Shown: in pieces, positions 45,925 through 54,281 of the stretch
How positions within the stretch are numbered: the first letter of the stretch is position 1
Layout of the letters: the number at the start of each line of letters is the position of its first letter
Assembly (NCBI GenBank): GCA_903892355.1
Contig: CAITIE010000051.1
Coordinates: 27,310 to 91,309 of the forward strand
DNA length: 64,000 nt
Reading direction: 5' to 3'
DNA from: an uncultured Pirellula sp.
Lineage (GTDB): Bacteria > Planctomycetota > Planctomycetia > Pirellulales > Pirellulaceae
The notes under the pieces: generated by a model
The model's database searches: none
What the model saw: only the letters and a program-made list of their open reading frames with translations
Told to the model about the DNA's origin: nothing
Program-made: the position numbers and the translations under genes

Positions 45925-45949
45925 AACTGCGAAAACAGGTCAGCGTTCA

Positions 45950-46612
45950 ATGGTCGACTATTTCAGGTTGGGAATTGCAACACTCCCGCTCGGGCTGTAC
46001 ATCTTGGTGCATGCTGGCCTGATGGTCCGTAGGCGTCCAACACTTTTGAATGCCGGCCAAGAAACATTGTTGCTGGGCTTCGCCCTGGCTGGTTTTGTCA
46101 CGATTGGGCCCATGGAATTGTTCTTTCCGAATGCCGCCTATGCGGTTTTAGGGGATTGGACATGGCTTTGCCTGGGAGCCCTCTATTTTTTTATTGTGCT
46201 ATTCATCGCACTGAATCGCCGCCCGTCGTGGACTGTGATAGGGCTTGGGTCCCGGGAGCTCAAGGCGGTCGTCGAGAGGACATTGAACGAAGAGAAGATC
46301 GAGCACCAGTGGTTGGAAAACGCACTGAGTATTCCAGCGATGGGGATCGTGGGAATCATTGAAAGTGCAAATCGATCCGACAGCGCGAGTTCGCTAAGCC
46401 CGGGTGGATCAACTCAGGATCCGATCGGTTGGTATCGACTTGAGCGACTTGTCTGCCGCCACGAGGGGCTCAAAGCCACGAGTCGCCCCGGAACGGGGCA
46501 ATCCGGTTGGGAACGTGCAGCGGTTTGGTATTGTTTGGGTATCGCTTTACTTGTGATTTCGATCTTACTAATTGTTGCAGGTTTAGGGGATATGAAGGAA
46601 TGGCTCAGCTAA
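45950..46612 (+). CDS. membrane protein of unknown function
   Basis: This 220-residue protein has hydrophobic segments near residues 5-25, 40-60 and 68-90, a polar domain from about 95 to 188 (SRELKAVVERTLNEEKIEHQ) and a final segment near 190-212. I do not recognise a family. It starts 25 bases after the radical-SAM gene on the same strand and may be part of the same operon. The polar loop probably lies in the cytoplasm. Confidence 0.7.
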   Translation: MVDYFRLGIATLPLGLYILVHAGLMVRRRPTLLNAGQETLLLGFALAGFVTIGPMELFFPNAAYAVLGDWTWLCLGALYFFIVLFIALNRRPSWTVIGLGSRELKAVVERTLNEEKIEHQWLENALSIPAMGIVGIIESANRSDSASSLSPGGSTQDPIGWYRLERLVCRHEGLKATSRPGTGQSGWERAAVWYCLGIALLVISILLIVAGLGDMKEWLS

Positions 46613-46800
46613 CTAGCGCAACGAAAGCTAAGCGGCGCGGCTAAATAGAACGAGTTGCACGGTTTAGATGTGCGAACATGACTAGGCTGTCGGTCAAAAA
46701 CGGGCCCTTTGCCTTAGTTTTGTACGTGACGAAACAGGGGTGCCGCCTACAATGGATGGATCGCGGTGTCGGCACTAACCAAGTTTTCACGTAAATCCTC

Positions 46801-48993
46801 ATGTCCAAACAACTTCCGGTTTTACCTCCCTCCGAACCAAACGCTGGGGGCGAGTGCTCCTCGGTCGGAGCGAACGCGTCCGGAAACATCGTTTCTCGAT
46901 ATTTGGACAACCTGGGCGAACGGCAGCCGCACGGGCCATTGGCAAAATCCCCATTGCCAATGTCGATGGAGGAAGCGAGAGCCCGCGGTTGGGACGAACT
47001 CGATGTGGTATTCGTCACAGGTGATGCGTACATCGATCACCCGAGTTTTGCCATGTCGATCCTCGGCCGAGTCTTGGAAGCAGCCGGCTACCGCGTTGGA
47101 ATTGTCAGCCAACCCGACTGGCAATCGTGCGAAGCGTGGCAGACCTTTGGCCGGCCTCGGCTCTTTTTTGCGATCAGTGCTGGCAACATGGATAGCATGA
47201 TCAATCACTACACCGCAAACAAAAAGGTGCGCAACGACGACGCGTACTCGCCCGGTGGAAAGATTGGACTACGTCCAGATCGTGCAACGCTCGCGTACTG
47301 CCAGCGGGCACGCCAAGCCTACAAAGGGGTCCCGGTAATCGCTGGCGGGGTTGAGGCATCCCTTAGGCGACTAGCCCATTACGATTATTGGAGCGACAAA
47401 GTACGACGAAGCATCTTGCTCGATAGCAAGGCAGATTTGGTTGCGTTCGGCATGGGTGAGAACTCGATCGTAGAAATGGCGCGACGCCTCGAAGCGGGCG
47501 AAACGGTAAAAGATCTTCGCGACATGCGCGGAGTCGCGTACGCATTGGGAGCCTCTGAGGCGCCTCCCGAAGACGCCCTGGTTTTACCTTCGTTCGATGA
47601 CGTCTCCACCGACAAGGTCGCATTTTCCCTGGCTACCCGAATGATCCACAACGAGACCAATCCGCTGAATGCAAGGCGTTTGGTGCAGATGCACGGCAAC
47701 CAAGCGATCGTGTGCAACGTTCCATCGCTCCCCATTAGCCAAGAAGCCATGGACCGCATCTACGGGCTTCCCTACACCCGTCGTCCCCACCCAAGCTATA
47801 CAGAAGCAATCCCTGCCTACAACATGATCAAGAACTCGGTAACGATCATGCGAGGGTGCTTTGGAGGATGCACATTCTGTTCCATCACTGCCCACCAAGG
47901 CCGCATCATCCAATCGCGATCCAAGGAGTCGGTGCTGAGCGAGATTCGTCAAATGACGACGGAGAAGGATTTTAAGGGGATCGTCAGCGATATCGGTGGC
48001 CCGACGGCCAACATGTACCACATGCGCTGCACCAAACCCGACGTAGAAGCGATGTGCCGACGGCAATCTTGTGTTCACCCCAAAGTCTGCAAACTCCTCG
48101 GAGTGGACCACACTCCCGTCATCCAGTTGATGCGAGAAGCACGCGAATTGCCAGGCATCAAAAAAGTACTCGTGGCCAGCGGCATTCGAATGGATTTGGC
48201 CAGGAAGTCGCCGGAGTACATCCAAGAACTAACGCAGCATCACGTGGGAGGGCACCTCAAGGTTGCGCCCGAGCACGTGGATCCCGATGTCCTCTACAAA
48301 ATGCGCAAGCCGGCCAACGACGACTTTGAATTTTTCACCGAACAATTCCGAGAAGCCTCGACAGCAGCAGGCAAGAAACAGTACATCATCCCCTACTTCA
48401 TCGCATCGCACCCGGGAAGCTCGATCGAGTCGATGATCCAGTTGGCTGTCTTTCTCAAACGGAATGGATACAAACCTGACCAAGTCCAAGATTTCATTCC
48501 TGCGCCGCTCGACGTCGCAACCAGTATGTATTACACCGGCCTCGATCCATTCACCTTGAAAGAAGTGCATATCGCTAGGGCCCTTCGGGACCGCAAATCG
48601 CAGCGAGCGATGATGCAGTTCTTCAAGCCAGAGAATTATTTCGAGGTCCGCGATGCTCTGCGAGAAGCAGGTCGAAGTGATTTGATTGGAGAAGGTTGCG
48701 ATTGCTTGATCCCATCTCGACCACCCAAGGAAGCCGTGGAACGTCGGCGTGAAGATGCCAACAAACGATTCCGTGGAGAGTACGTGCACACGATTCCCAA
48801 CAACTCACCAGCGGCATCATCACCTCAAGCCGATACTCCGAAACGACCAGAAAACGGCTCCAGGAACACTTCCAACTCGGCAACAACAGCCGCGGGCTCG
48901 AAAAAGAAAAAAGGAAGCCAAAAGAAGCAACGGGAGAGCGGTGGTTCGGGGGGAAAACCCGGCACAGGCTATCGCCCCGGACGCCGTGTATAG
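46801..48993 (+). CDS. YgiQ/UPF0313 family radical SAM protein
   Basis: The 730-residue protein has the N-terminal YgiQ domain (ELDVVFVTGDAYIDHPSFAM, GRVLEAAGYRVGIVSQPDW, RPDRATLAYCQRARQAYKGV) and a CX3CX2C cluster at C353, C357 and C360 in RGCFGGCTFCSIT. Then come QSRSKESVLSEI, VAPEHVDPDVLYKMRKP and VQDFIPAPLDVATSMYYTG. A lysine- and glycine-rich tail follows (about 670-730), as is usual for the family. Length is typical. The reaction is not established. The start has no ribosome site that I can see, as for several genes here. It is convergent with the photolyase fusion gene, 19 bases apart. Confidence 0.93.
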   Translation: MSKQLPVLPPSEPNAGGECSSVGANASGNIVSRYLDNLGERQPHGPLAKSPLPMSMEEARARGWDELDVVFVTGDAYIDHPSFAMSILGRVLEAAGYRVGIVSQPDWQSCEAWQTFGRPRLFFAISAGNMDSMINHYTANKKVRNDDAYSPGGKIGLRPDRATLAYCQRARQAYKGVPVIAGGVEASLRRLAHYDYWSDKVRRSILLDSKADLVAFGMGENSIVEMARRLEAGETVKDLRDMRGVAYALGASEAPPEDALVLPSFDDVSTDKVAFSLATRMIHNETNPLNARRLVQMHGNQAIVCNVPSLPISQEAMDRIYGLPYTRRPHPSYTEAIPAYNMIKNSVTIMRGCFGGCTFCSITAHQGRIIQSRSKESVLSEIRQMTTEKDFKGIVSDIGGPTANMYHMRCTKPDVEAMCRRQSCVHPKVCKLLGVDHTPVIQLMREARELPGIKKVLVASGIRMDLARKSPEYIQELTQHHVGGHLKVAPEHVDPDVLYKMRKPANDDFEFFTEQFREASTAAGKKQYIIPYFIASHPGSSIESMIQLAVFLKRNGYKPDQVQDFIPAPLDVATSMYYTGLDPFTLKEVHIARALRDRKSQRAMMQFFKPENYFEVRDALREAGRSDLIGEGCDCLIPSRPPKEAVERRREDANKRFRGEYVHTIPNNSPAASSPQADTPKRPENGSRNTSNSATTAAGSKKKKGSQKKQRESGGSGGKPGTGYRPGRRV

Positions 48994-49012
48994 TGCGATT
49001 CTATCCGATAGA

Positions 49013-51703
49013 TTACTCAAACAATTCCATCTGCTTGAATCCGCCAATTGCCTTTCGGTCGGTGTTGCCGTCAGTTGTCCATGCTCCATGCTGAGTAAGC
49101 CAACGGAGTACTTGACCAGCCAGTGCAACACCACTGCTCATCGCCCCTTCTATCCCACTGGCAATCCCACCGGTTGCCAACCAATCGCCACAGGCTCCCA
49201 TCCGATTCGCAGGATCCCATAGGCATCCTGATGCCACAGGTAGTGACGATCGCAAAGGTGGTCCCGATTGACTGGTGGCCGACATCTCCGCTACCCAACG
49301 CGGTTGGGCGTATTTCCAACGATGAGCAACGGCATGAATCGCTGGTGGCATCGCGATGGATTGGCTTCGCTGTACGCTTTCCAGCAATCGCTGGCGAGCG
49401 ACGTCAGGATCGAGTTCCAGGTTGGATCTAGACCATTCGGGTGAAGCATGAATCACCCAGCAATCAAACCCTGAAGACCGCTTCGGTTTGCTCGATTCTC
49501 TTCCCATCCATGAAATCTCGGATTCAAATACTCTTGCGCCGTCAAAAGGCAATTCCCAACGTCGATCCAGGACCAGCATCAACGCCCAACACGGCGACAT
49601 CTCGTGCGACGAAAGGTCCGCATACCAGTTGCAGGTTGTCGGAACCAACGGAATCAATTGCTCAGGTGGCGTGTTCCAAAGGACAATGTCATAGGGTCCG
49701 AATCGATTCGATGGTGGCTGGCTCGAGGCCTCCATCGGATTTGAGATAGAATCTCTCGTCGCAGTTACCTTGGGAGCCAATTCAAGCCACCATCGCCCGT
49801 TTTCTTCAATCGCTTTTGCAATTGGGGTCTCGTAATGCGTGGGGAGTCCCTCCGCCAATTTTTTGCCGATTCGGTTCATGCCAGGTACCCCAACCCAACG
49901 AATGCCATCGCTAGGTGCAGGCCGGATTCCCTGGGAGTCGACCTCGACAAACGTCCCTTGCCATGGCGCAATCAATCCATCGTCCTGCCATGACTGAATC
50001 CAAGGTGCCCATTTTCTATCTCGCAGCATCATGTAGGGTGGACCATGATCCAATCCTAAAGAACTCCCCTCAGGACTTCCTGCGCCTTCGATCGCGACAC
50101 GTTTTGTGGCACACCGACCGCTCGGCCCACGCGACTTATCAAACAGTTCGACATCGATCCCTTGATCGGCCAACGTTCTGGCGCAGAACGCCCCTGCAAT
50201 CCCTGCACCAACGACGGCAACTTTGGCGGTGAAATTGCTGATGGGACGCGTCACAATCGCCTCATAAGCTTGGATTTTGATCCTTCGCAAATGCTCTTCG
50301 GTCGGCCTATCTCGCACGACACCTAAAATGGGTTGCTCCGGCTCAAACGGGCGATCGAACTGGCCAAGGCACCAAAGGATTCCACCATACGATGCAGGGT
50401 CGCGCCCATCGAGCGCATAGCGATGATTCAGATCGATCAATAGGGCAAGGGCGTCGCTCGCATTGCGGGTCCACTTGAGAATCGCCTTGCCCCAAGTCAT
50501 TCGAACATTGTTATGAAGCTCACCGTGCCTGAGCAAACTCAACTGGCAAGCATTCCACAACCGATCGTCTGTCTTCGCACGCGCAAGTGTCTCCCAGGAA
50601 TAGATTGTTGGCCGAGGGTCCCAGCGATGGGATTCGAGGCTATCGATGGCCCACTTCGGCAATGTTTGCACGCTCGTGTAGTCGTCGCGAAAGAAGCAGT
50701 AGTTGTATGCCAATTCACGCCATACCAAGAGTTCTTCAAGATACTTATCAGCATTCACACGAGCAGCTTCACGAGCTAAACGCATCGGCGACACCATTCC
50801 ATAATGCAGATACGCCGACATGCGGCTCGACACGTCACCACACGGATCATTGCGACCGGACGCATAACGATGGAGCCCGGTCTGCTGAAATCGCGCCCAG
50901 CGTTCGTATCCTGCTACACTGCCACCGGTCGTATCCGCGACCGGTGGAACTCCATGATCGATGCTGCACGCAGCTACCAACTCCGCAAGATCGGTTTCCA
51001 GAACCGCCGTTTCAGCGAAAGGCATTGGGCCGTCAAAGTAGTTTGTTGTTTCTCCAACGGACGGCCATTCCAGTGGAATCCGTTCGGCAAAAAGCTTCTT
51101 GGTAGCATCGCGGAACGCAAAGGCGCGATCATAAGCTCGCCCTAACAATTGCATTGGCACCACACAAGCGGTGTCGACTGCAACCACCGTGAGATGAGGC
51201 AATGCCGCTAGTCGCGTCGCCCATCGTTCCGTCGGCTCGCCTGGAAAATCGTCAGTGACCAGGATATCGGTCGTGCGAGCTAGCTCCAGCAAGCTAGGTT
51301 GCGGATTGCTGCCCGACTCCATATGCATCACATACCGAATACCGAGTTTCTCATAGCCTCGCGCCAAATCCATCGCCGCCTGAAGCTGGAACATATGATG
51401 GCGATCGGATGCATAGCGATAGGACTGGCTTAATCCTTGATAGACCACGATGGGCCGTTTCATTGCACAAGCGAATCGAATCGCGGCATCGAGCGCGGGA
51501 TTTTCATCAACACGAAGTGCATGATGGGTCCAATAGACAATCGGTCCTTGAGATGCTGCGGTTGACTGGCTAGAGATATCAGCCCGTGGCTTGCGAATGG
51601 TTTTGAGGATCCGGCAGCGGCTCACGAGATGTTGCGGCAAATCCGTCAAAAATTTTCGGATTACCACGTTGCGATCTTCCAAAGAATCACCTTTATTCTG
51701 CAT
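49013..51703 (-). CDS. class II CPD photolyase fused to renalase-like FAD oxidoreductase
   Basis: The 896-residue protein joins two flavoproteins. Residues about 55-490 match class II deoxyribodipyrimidine photolyase: VYWTHHALRVDENPALDAAI, LVWRELAYNYCFF, LWNACQLSLLRHGELHNNVR, MTWGKAILKWT and LDGRDPASYGGILW. These enzymes repair cyclobutane pyrimidine dimers with light. From about 495 a COG3380/renalase-like domain begins (VAVVGAGIAGAFC, DKSRGPSGRCATKR) and ends with GIASGIEGAMSSGVALAG, an FAD-binding NAD(P)-type amine-oxidase fold. The frame is open upstream to 51982, but that would overlap the zinc-ribbon gene by about 100 bases, so I used the ATG at 51703. The fusion suggests coupled redox chemistry on the flavins; this is inference. 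Confidence 0.88.
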   Translation of the reverse strand: MQNKGDSLEDRNVVIRKFLTDLPQHLVSRCRILKTIRKPRADISSQSTAASQGPIVYWTHHALRVDENPALDAAIRFACAMKRPIVVYQGLSQSYRYASDRHHMFQLQAAMDLARGYEKLGIRYVMHMESGSNPQPSLLELARTTDILVTDDFPGEPTERWATRLAALPHLTVVAVDTACVVPMQLLGRAYDRAFAFRDATKKLFAERIPLEWPSVGETTNYFDGPMPFAETAVLETDLAELVAACSIDHGVPPVADTTGGSVAGYERWARFQQTGLHRYASGRNDPCGDVSSRMSAYLHYGMVSPMRLAREAARVNADKYLEELLVWRELAYNYCFFRDDYTSVQTLPKWAIDSLESHRWDPRPTIYSWETLARAKTDDRLWNACQLSLLRHGELHNNVRMTWGKAILKWTRNASDALALLIDLNHRYALDGRDPASYGGILWCLGQFDRPFEPEQPILGVVRDRPTEEHLRRIKIQAYEAIVTRPISNFTAKVAVVGAGIAGAFCARTLADQGIDVELFDKSRGPSGRCATKRVAIEGAGSPEGSSLGLDHGPPYMMLRDRKWAPWIQSWQDDGLIAPWQGTFVEVDSQGIRPAPSDGIRWVGVPGMNRIGKKLAEGLPTHYETPIAKAIEENGRWWLELAPKVTATRDSISNPMEASSQPPSNRFGPYDIVLWNTPPEQLIPLVPTTCNWYADLSSHEMSPCWALMLVLDRRWELPFDGARVFESEISWMGRESSKPKRSSGFDCWVIHASPEWSRSNLELDPDVARQRLLESVQRSQSIAMPPAIHAVAHRWKYAQPRWVAEMSATSQSGPPLRSSLPVASGCLWDPANRMGACGDWLATGGIASGIEGAMSSGVALAGQVLRWLTQHGAWTTDGNTDRKAIGGFKQMELFE

Positions 51704-51882
51704 GGCTTTGACAGGCCCTTTGGAGGTGCGTGTTCGATCGAACCAAAGAAGACAATTCGGCGGTTTCGACAGGGATGAAGTCTCGAAATAGTACTTCCGC
51801 CTTACCGACAGAATTTTGTATCGAGGCAAAGAAACCAAATAATCGTGAACGGCACTGGGTGCCTTGTTTCGCAGGTCGTGGA

Positions 51883-52584
51883 TCACCCAGGGCGATAGAT
51901 CAAGCAACCACAGCTCGAGCAAAGGGCAGGCGTTCCCATCCGCAACTGATCGATTAGCTTCAGAGTGAGTCCCGTGTTGCAACCGCCGCAGGACTTGTCA
52001 TCAAGCGGAGCAAATGCCTCTTCGGCACGGCTGTCTACCAATCGGCGATAGGTATCTTCGAAATCAGCCGGGATCTTCGCTTCTTCCGCCTTGAGCTCTC
52101 CTTCGACTCGGGCGAGTTCCTGCTTGAGGACGACGAGTCGTTCCTGAATCCTCGATTCCGTCTTTGCCGTGTCAGACTCGACAACCTTCAGTTTGGCCTC
52201 AAGCTCTACGCTTTTTGCTTGTAGCGCATCGATGGATTCCAGGATCTCGAGAATCTCATCGGAAAGGACACTGTTGGCTTGGGTATCGGCGGCGATCTGG
52301 TCTTTGACCGCTTGGTACTCCCGATTGTTGTTGGCCGCATTCAACTTTCCCTGCCACTCGTAGAGCTTCGCTTCTCGCTCGCGTTGGAGCAACTGCTTGC
52401 GGTCCCCCTCCATCCGCTTTTGCTTGATCGCTTCCTTGCACTGGGCTAACGCATCTCGGGCAATTTGCAATTGACCTTGGGCCGCTTTGATCTGTTTGGG
52501 CCCCCGTTCGATTTGTCCTCGAATGTCGGCGACTTGCAACAGAATCTCGTGCAATCGGCGAAGTGCGGTATCGGTAACAGGCAT
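51883..52584 (-). CDS. C4-type zinc-ribbon coiled-coil protein
   Basis: The 233-residue protein is a long charged coiled coil (about 15-175; RDALAQCKEAIKQKRMEGDR, AKLKVVESDTAKTESRIQER) ending in a zinc ribbon with C199, C202, C222 and C225 (CGGCNTGL and CSSCG). This is the CT398/COG1579 family of putative nucleic-acid-binding proteins; a planctomycete member is commonly annotated this way. Its role is not established. It is on the minus strand, followed by the photolyase fusion 179 bases downstream. The upstream region 52585-52838 has no gene and should hold divergent promoters for this gene and the TPR gene. Confidence 0.88.
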   Translation of the reverse strand: MPVTDTALRRLHEILLQVADIRGQIERGPKQIKAAQGQLQIARDALAQCKEAIKQKRMEGDRKQLLQREREAKLYEWQGKLNAANNNREYQAVKDQIAADTQANSVLSDEILEILESIDALQAKSVELEAKLKVVESDTAKTESRIQERLVVLKQELARVEGELKAEEAKIPADFEDTYRRLVDSRAEEAFAPLDDKSCGGCNTGLTLKLIDQLRMGTPALCSSCGCLIYRPG

Positions 52585-52838
52585 CGTGAGAGGTCCTTGA
52601 GGAGTGCAAGCAAATCAGAGCTCCGAAAATTTACCCTGAATTCCTTGCATGAACCAGCCATTGACGGGTGGAAAGGGGGCAGTATTCCAACAGATCCCGA
52701 GGTCTCCCTCGAAATCATGGGGAGCGATACCAGATGATCAGACCAATGCCCCGAAGGTAATTTCGCTCTCCAATCGTGCGGCGGATTTCTGGTATCTTGA
52801 GGGGATATTCCTGTTGATCCTTCCATGAGGTAGAGAGC

Positions 52839-54200
52839 ATGCGAGAGCCCGTTCGGAAGCACCCCAGTTCGAGTCCCAGAGAGTCCAGTGGGAGAGGCCC
52901 TTGGCTCAGATCGAACCTCCCAAGTATGGCGTCGATTTGCTTGATCGGTCCGATCACTTTCTCGAGTGTGGCGCTAACAACTCCCTACGCAGCCCTCGGT
53001 CAATCGCCGGGCCAATCATCACTCGCTCCACCTACCAGCTTCCCGCCCCCTGGGTCCGCGAAAGGACTTGGTGCGCGTTCGAATGGATCTCGACCTAATG
53101 CCCCTCGAACCAGTTGGGATGAGCAGGTAGCACCTGCTGCACCCGGGATGCCTGAGCGAAACAATGCTACGAATGACCAGCCCGCCTCGGATCGCGTTGC
53201 CCCGGACCTTCAAGCATTGTACGACCGCGCCCAAGCGGCCACTTCGGTGATCGAGTACAACAGCGTGATCGAAAGCTGCCGAACGGTCATCGGCGACAGC
53301 ACGCGGCTATCGAGCGAACGCACCTACACCAAACGGCTGCTCAGTTGGGCCGCGAACCGCCGGGGTGAATTGCGTTCCGACATGGCTGGAAAGATGGTCG
53401 CTTCCCAGCAATTCGACGATGCCGAAAAATTGGATCGAAGTGCGGCAGAAGACTTCCAACTTTCGATCCAATTCGATCCAGGACGGTGGCGAGCATACCA
53501 CAACTTGGGCATCGCCAGAGCTTTAACGGGAAATATCGACGAAGCGATCGAACTGTTCAGCAAGACCATCGAACTCAACCCTAAGTTTGTCGATGCCTTT
53601 AACAATCGAGGGGAACTGCACGCTCGCAATCGCAATTGGAAACAGGCGATCGCAGATTTTGGCAAGGCGATTGAACTGAGTCCGGACGACAGTGCGTTGC
53701 ACCGCGCGCGTGCCTCGGCGCTATTCTCCAATGGGGATACCGAGGCAGCATTGTCGGACTTTCAGAGAGCGATGAAGCTCGCTCCGGAGTCGGCAGAGAC
53801 TGCTTCCGAGTACGCGGATACTTGCCAATCCTTGGGCAGATGGAAAGATGCGGCGGAAGCCTACCAAAAATCGCTGAAACTCACTCCATCCAATCCACAG
53901 TCACTCCAAAATGCAGCTTGGATGATGGCGACATGCCCTGAGGATTTCTATCGCAATCCCGAGGCCGCCGTGAAAACCGCAGAGCGCGCTGTGCGTGCAG
54001 CAGGCAATGCACCGAGCGCTTCGCTTCTGCATGTATTGGGGGTTGCCCAAGCCTCCAATGGTGATTTCGATACGGCTGTCGCCACCTTGAACGAAGCACT
54101 TCAGACGACGACAGACCCTTCGTTGCGGCGCGAGATTGGGGAGCACCGCGCTCTCTTCCAACGAAAACGACCATTCGTTCAATCGGGGCCCAATAAGTAA
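52839..54200 (+). CDS. exported TPR-repeat protein
   Basis: The 453-residue protein has a long N-terminal region with a hydrophobic stretch (about 29-52, ending at ALGQ), then a Pro/Ser/Gly-rich linker to about 120. At least five TPRs follow from about residue 200: NLGIARALTGNIDEAIELFS, NRGELHARNRNWKQAIADFG, HRARASALFSNGDTEAALSD, YADTCQSLGRWKDAAEAYQK and LGVAQASNGDFDTAVATLNE. TPR domains bind proteins, and the export signal places it in the periplasm or envelope. GAGG lies about nine bases before the ATG. The partner is unknown; it stands between the zinc-ribbon gene and the helicase gene. Confidence 0.85.
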   Translation: MREPVRKHPSSSPRESSGRGPWLRSNLPSMASICLIGPITFSSVALTTPYAALGQSPGQSSLAPPTSFPPPGSAKGLGARSNGSRPNAPRTSWDEQVAPAAPGMPERNNATNDQPASDRVAPDLQALYDRAQAATSVIEYNSVIESCRTVIGDSTRLSSERTYTKRLLSWAANRRGELRSDMAGKMVASQQFDDAEKLDRSAAEDFQLSIQFDPGRWRAYHNLGIARALTGNIDEAIELFSKTIELNPKFVDAFNNRGELHARNRNWKQAIADFGKAIELSPDDSALHRARASALFSNGDTEAALSDFQRAMKLAPESAETASEYADTCQSLGRWKDAAEAYQKSLKLTPSNPQSLQNAAWMMATCPEDFYRNPEAAVKTAERAVRAAGNAPSASLLHVLGVAQASNGDFDTAVATLNEALQTTTDPSLRREIGEHRALFQRKRPFVQSGPNK

Positions 54201-54281
54201 CCCCCGTCCAGACTTTCCCCCTAATGGGAAACGTAGCGAGGCACGCATGGCGATTGCCAAAGGCAACTGCTCCAACAATAA

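Noticed and set aside
51704..51982. 93-residue upstream extension of the photolyase fusion
   Set aside because: It would overlap the zinc-ribbon gene by about 100 bases and adds residues unlike photolyases.
54253..54266. Terminator hairpin between TPR and helicase genes
   Set aside because: TTGCC-AAA-GGCAA is a five-base stem with no T run, too weak to call.
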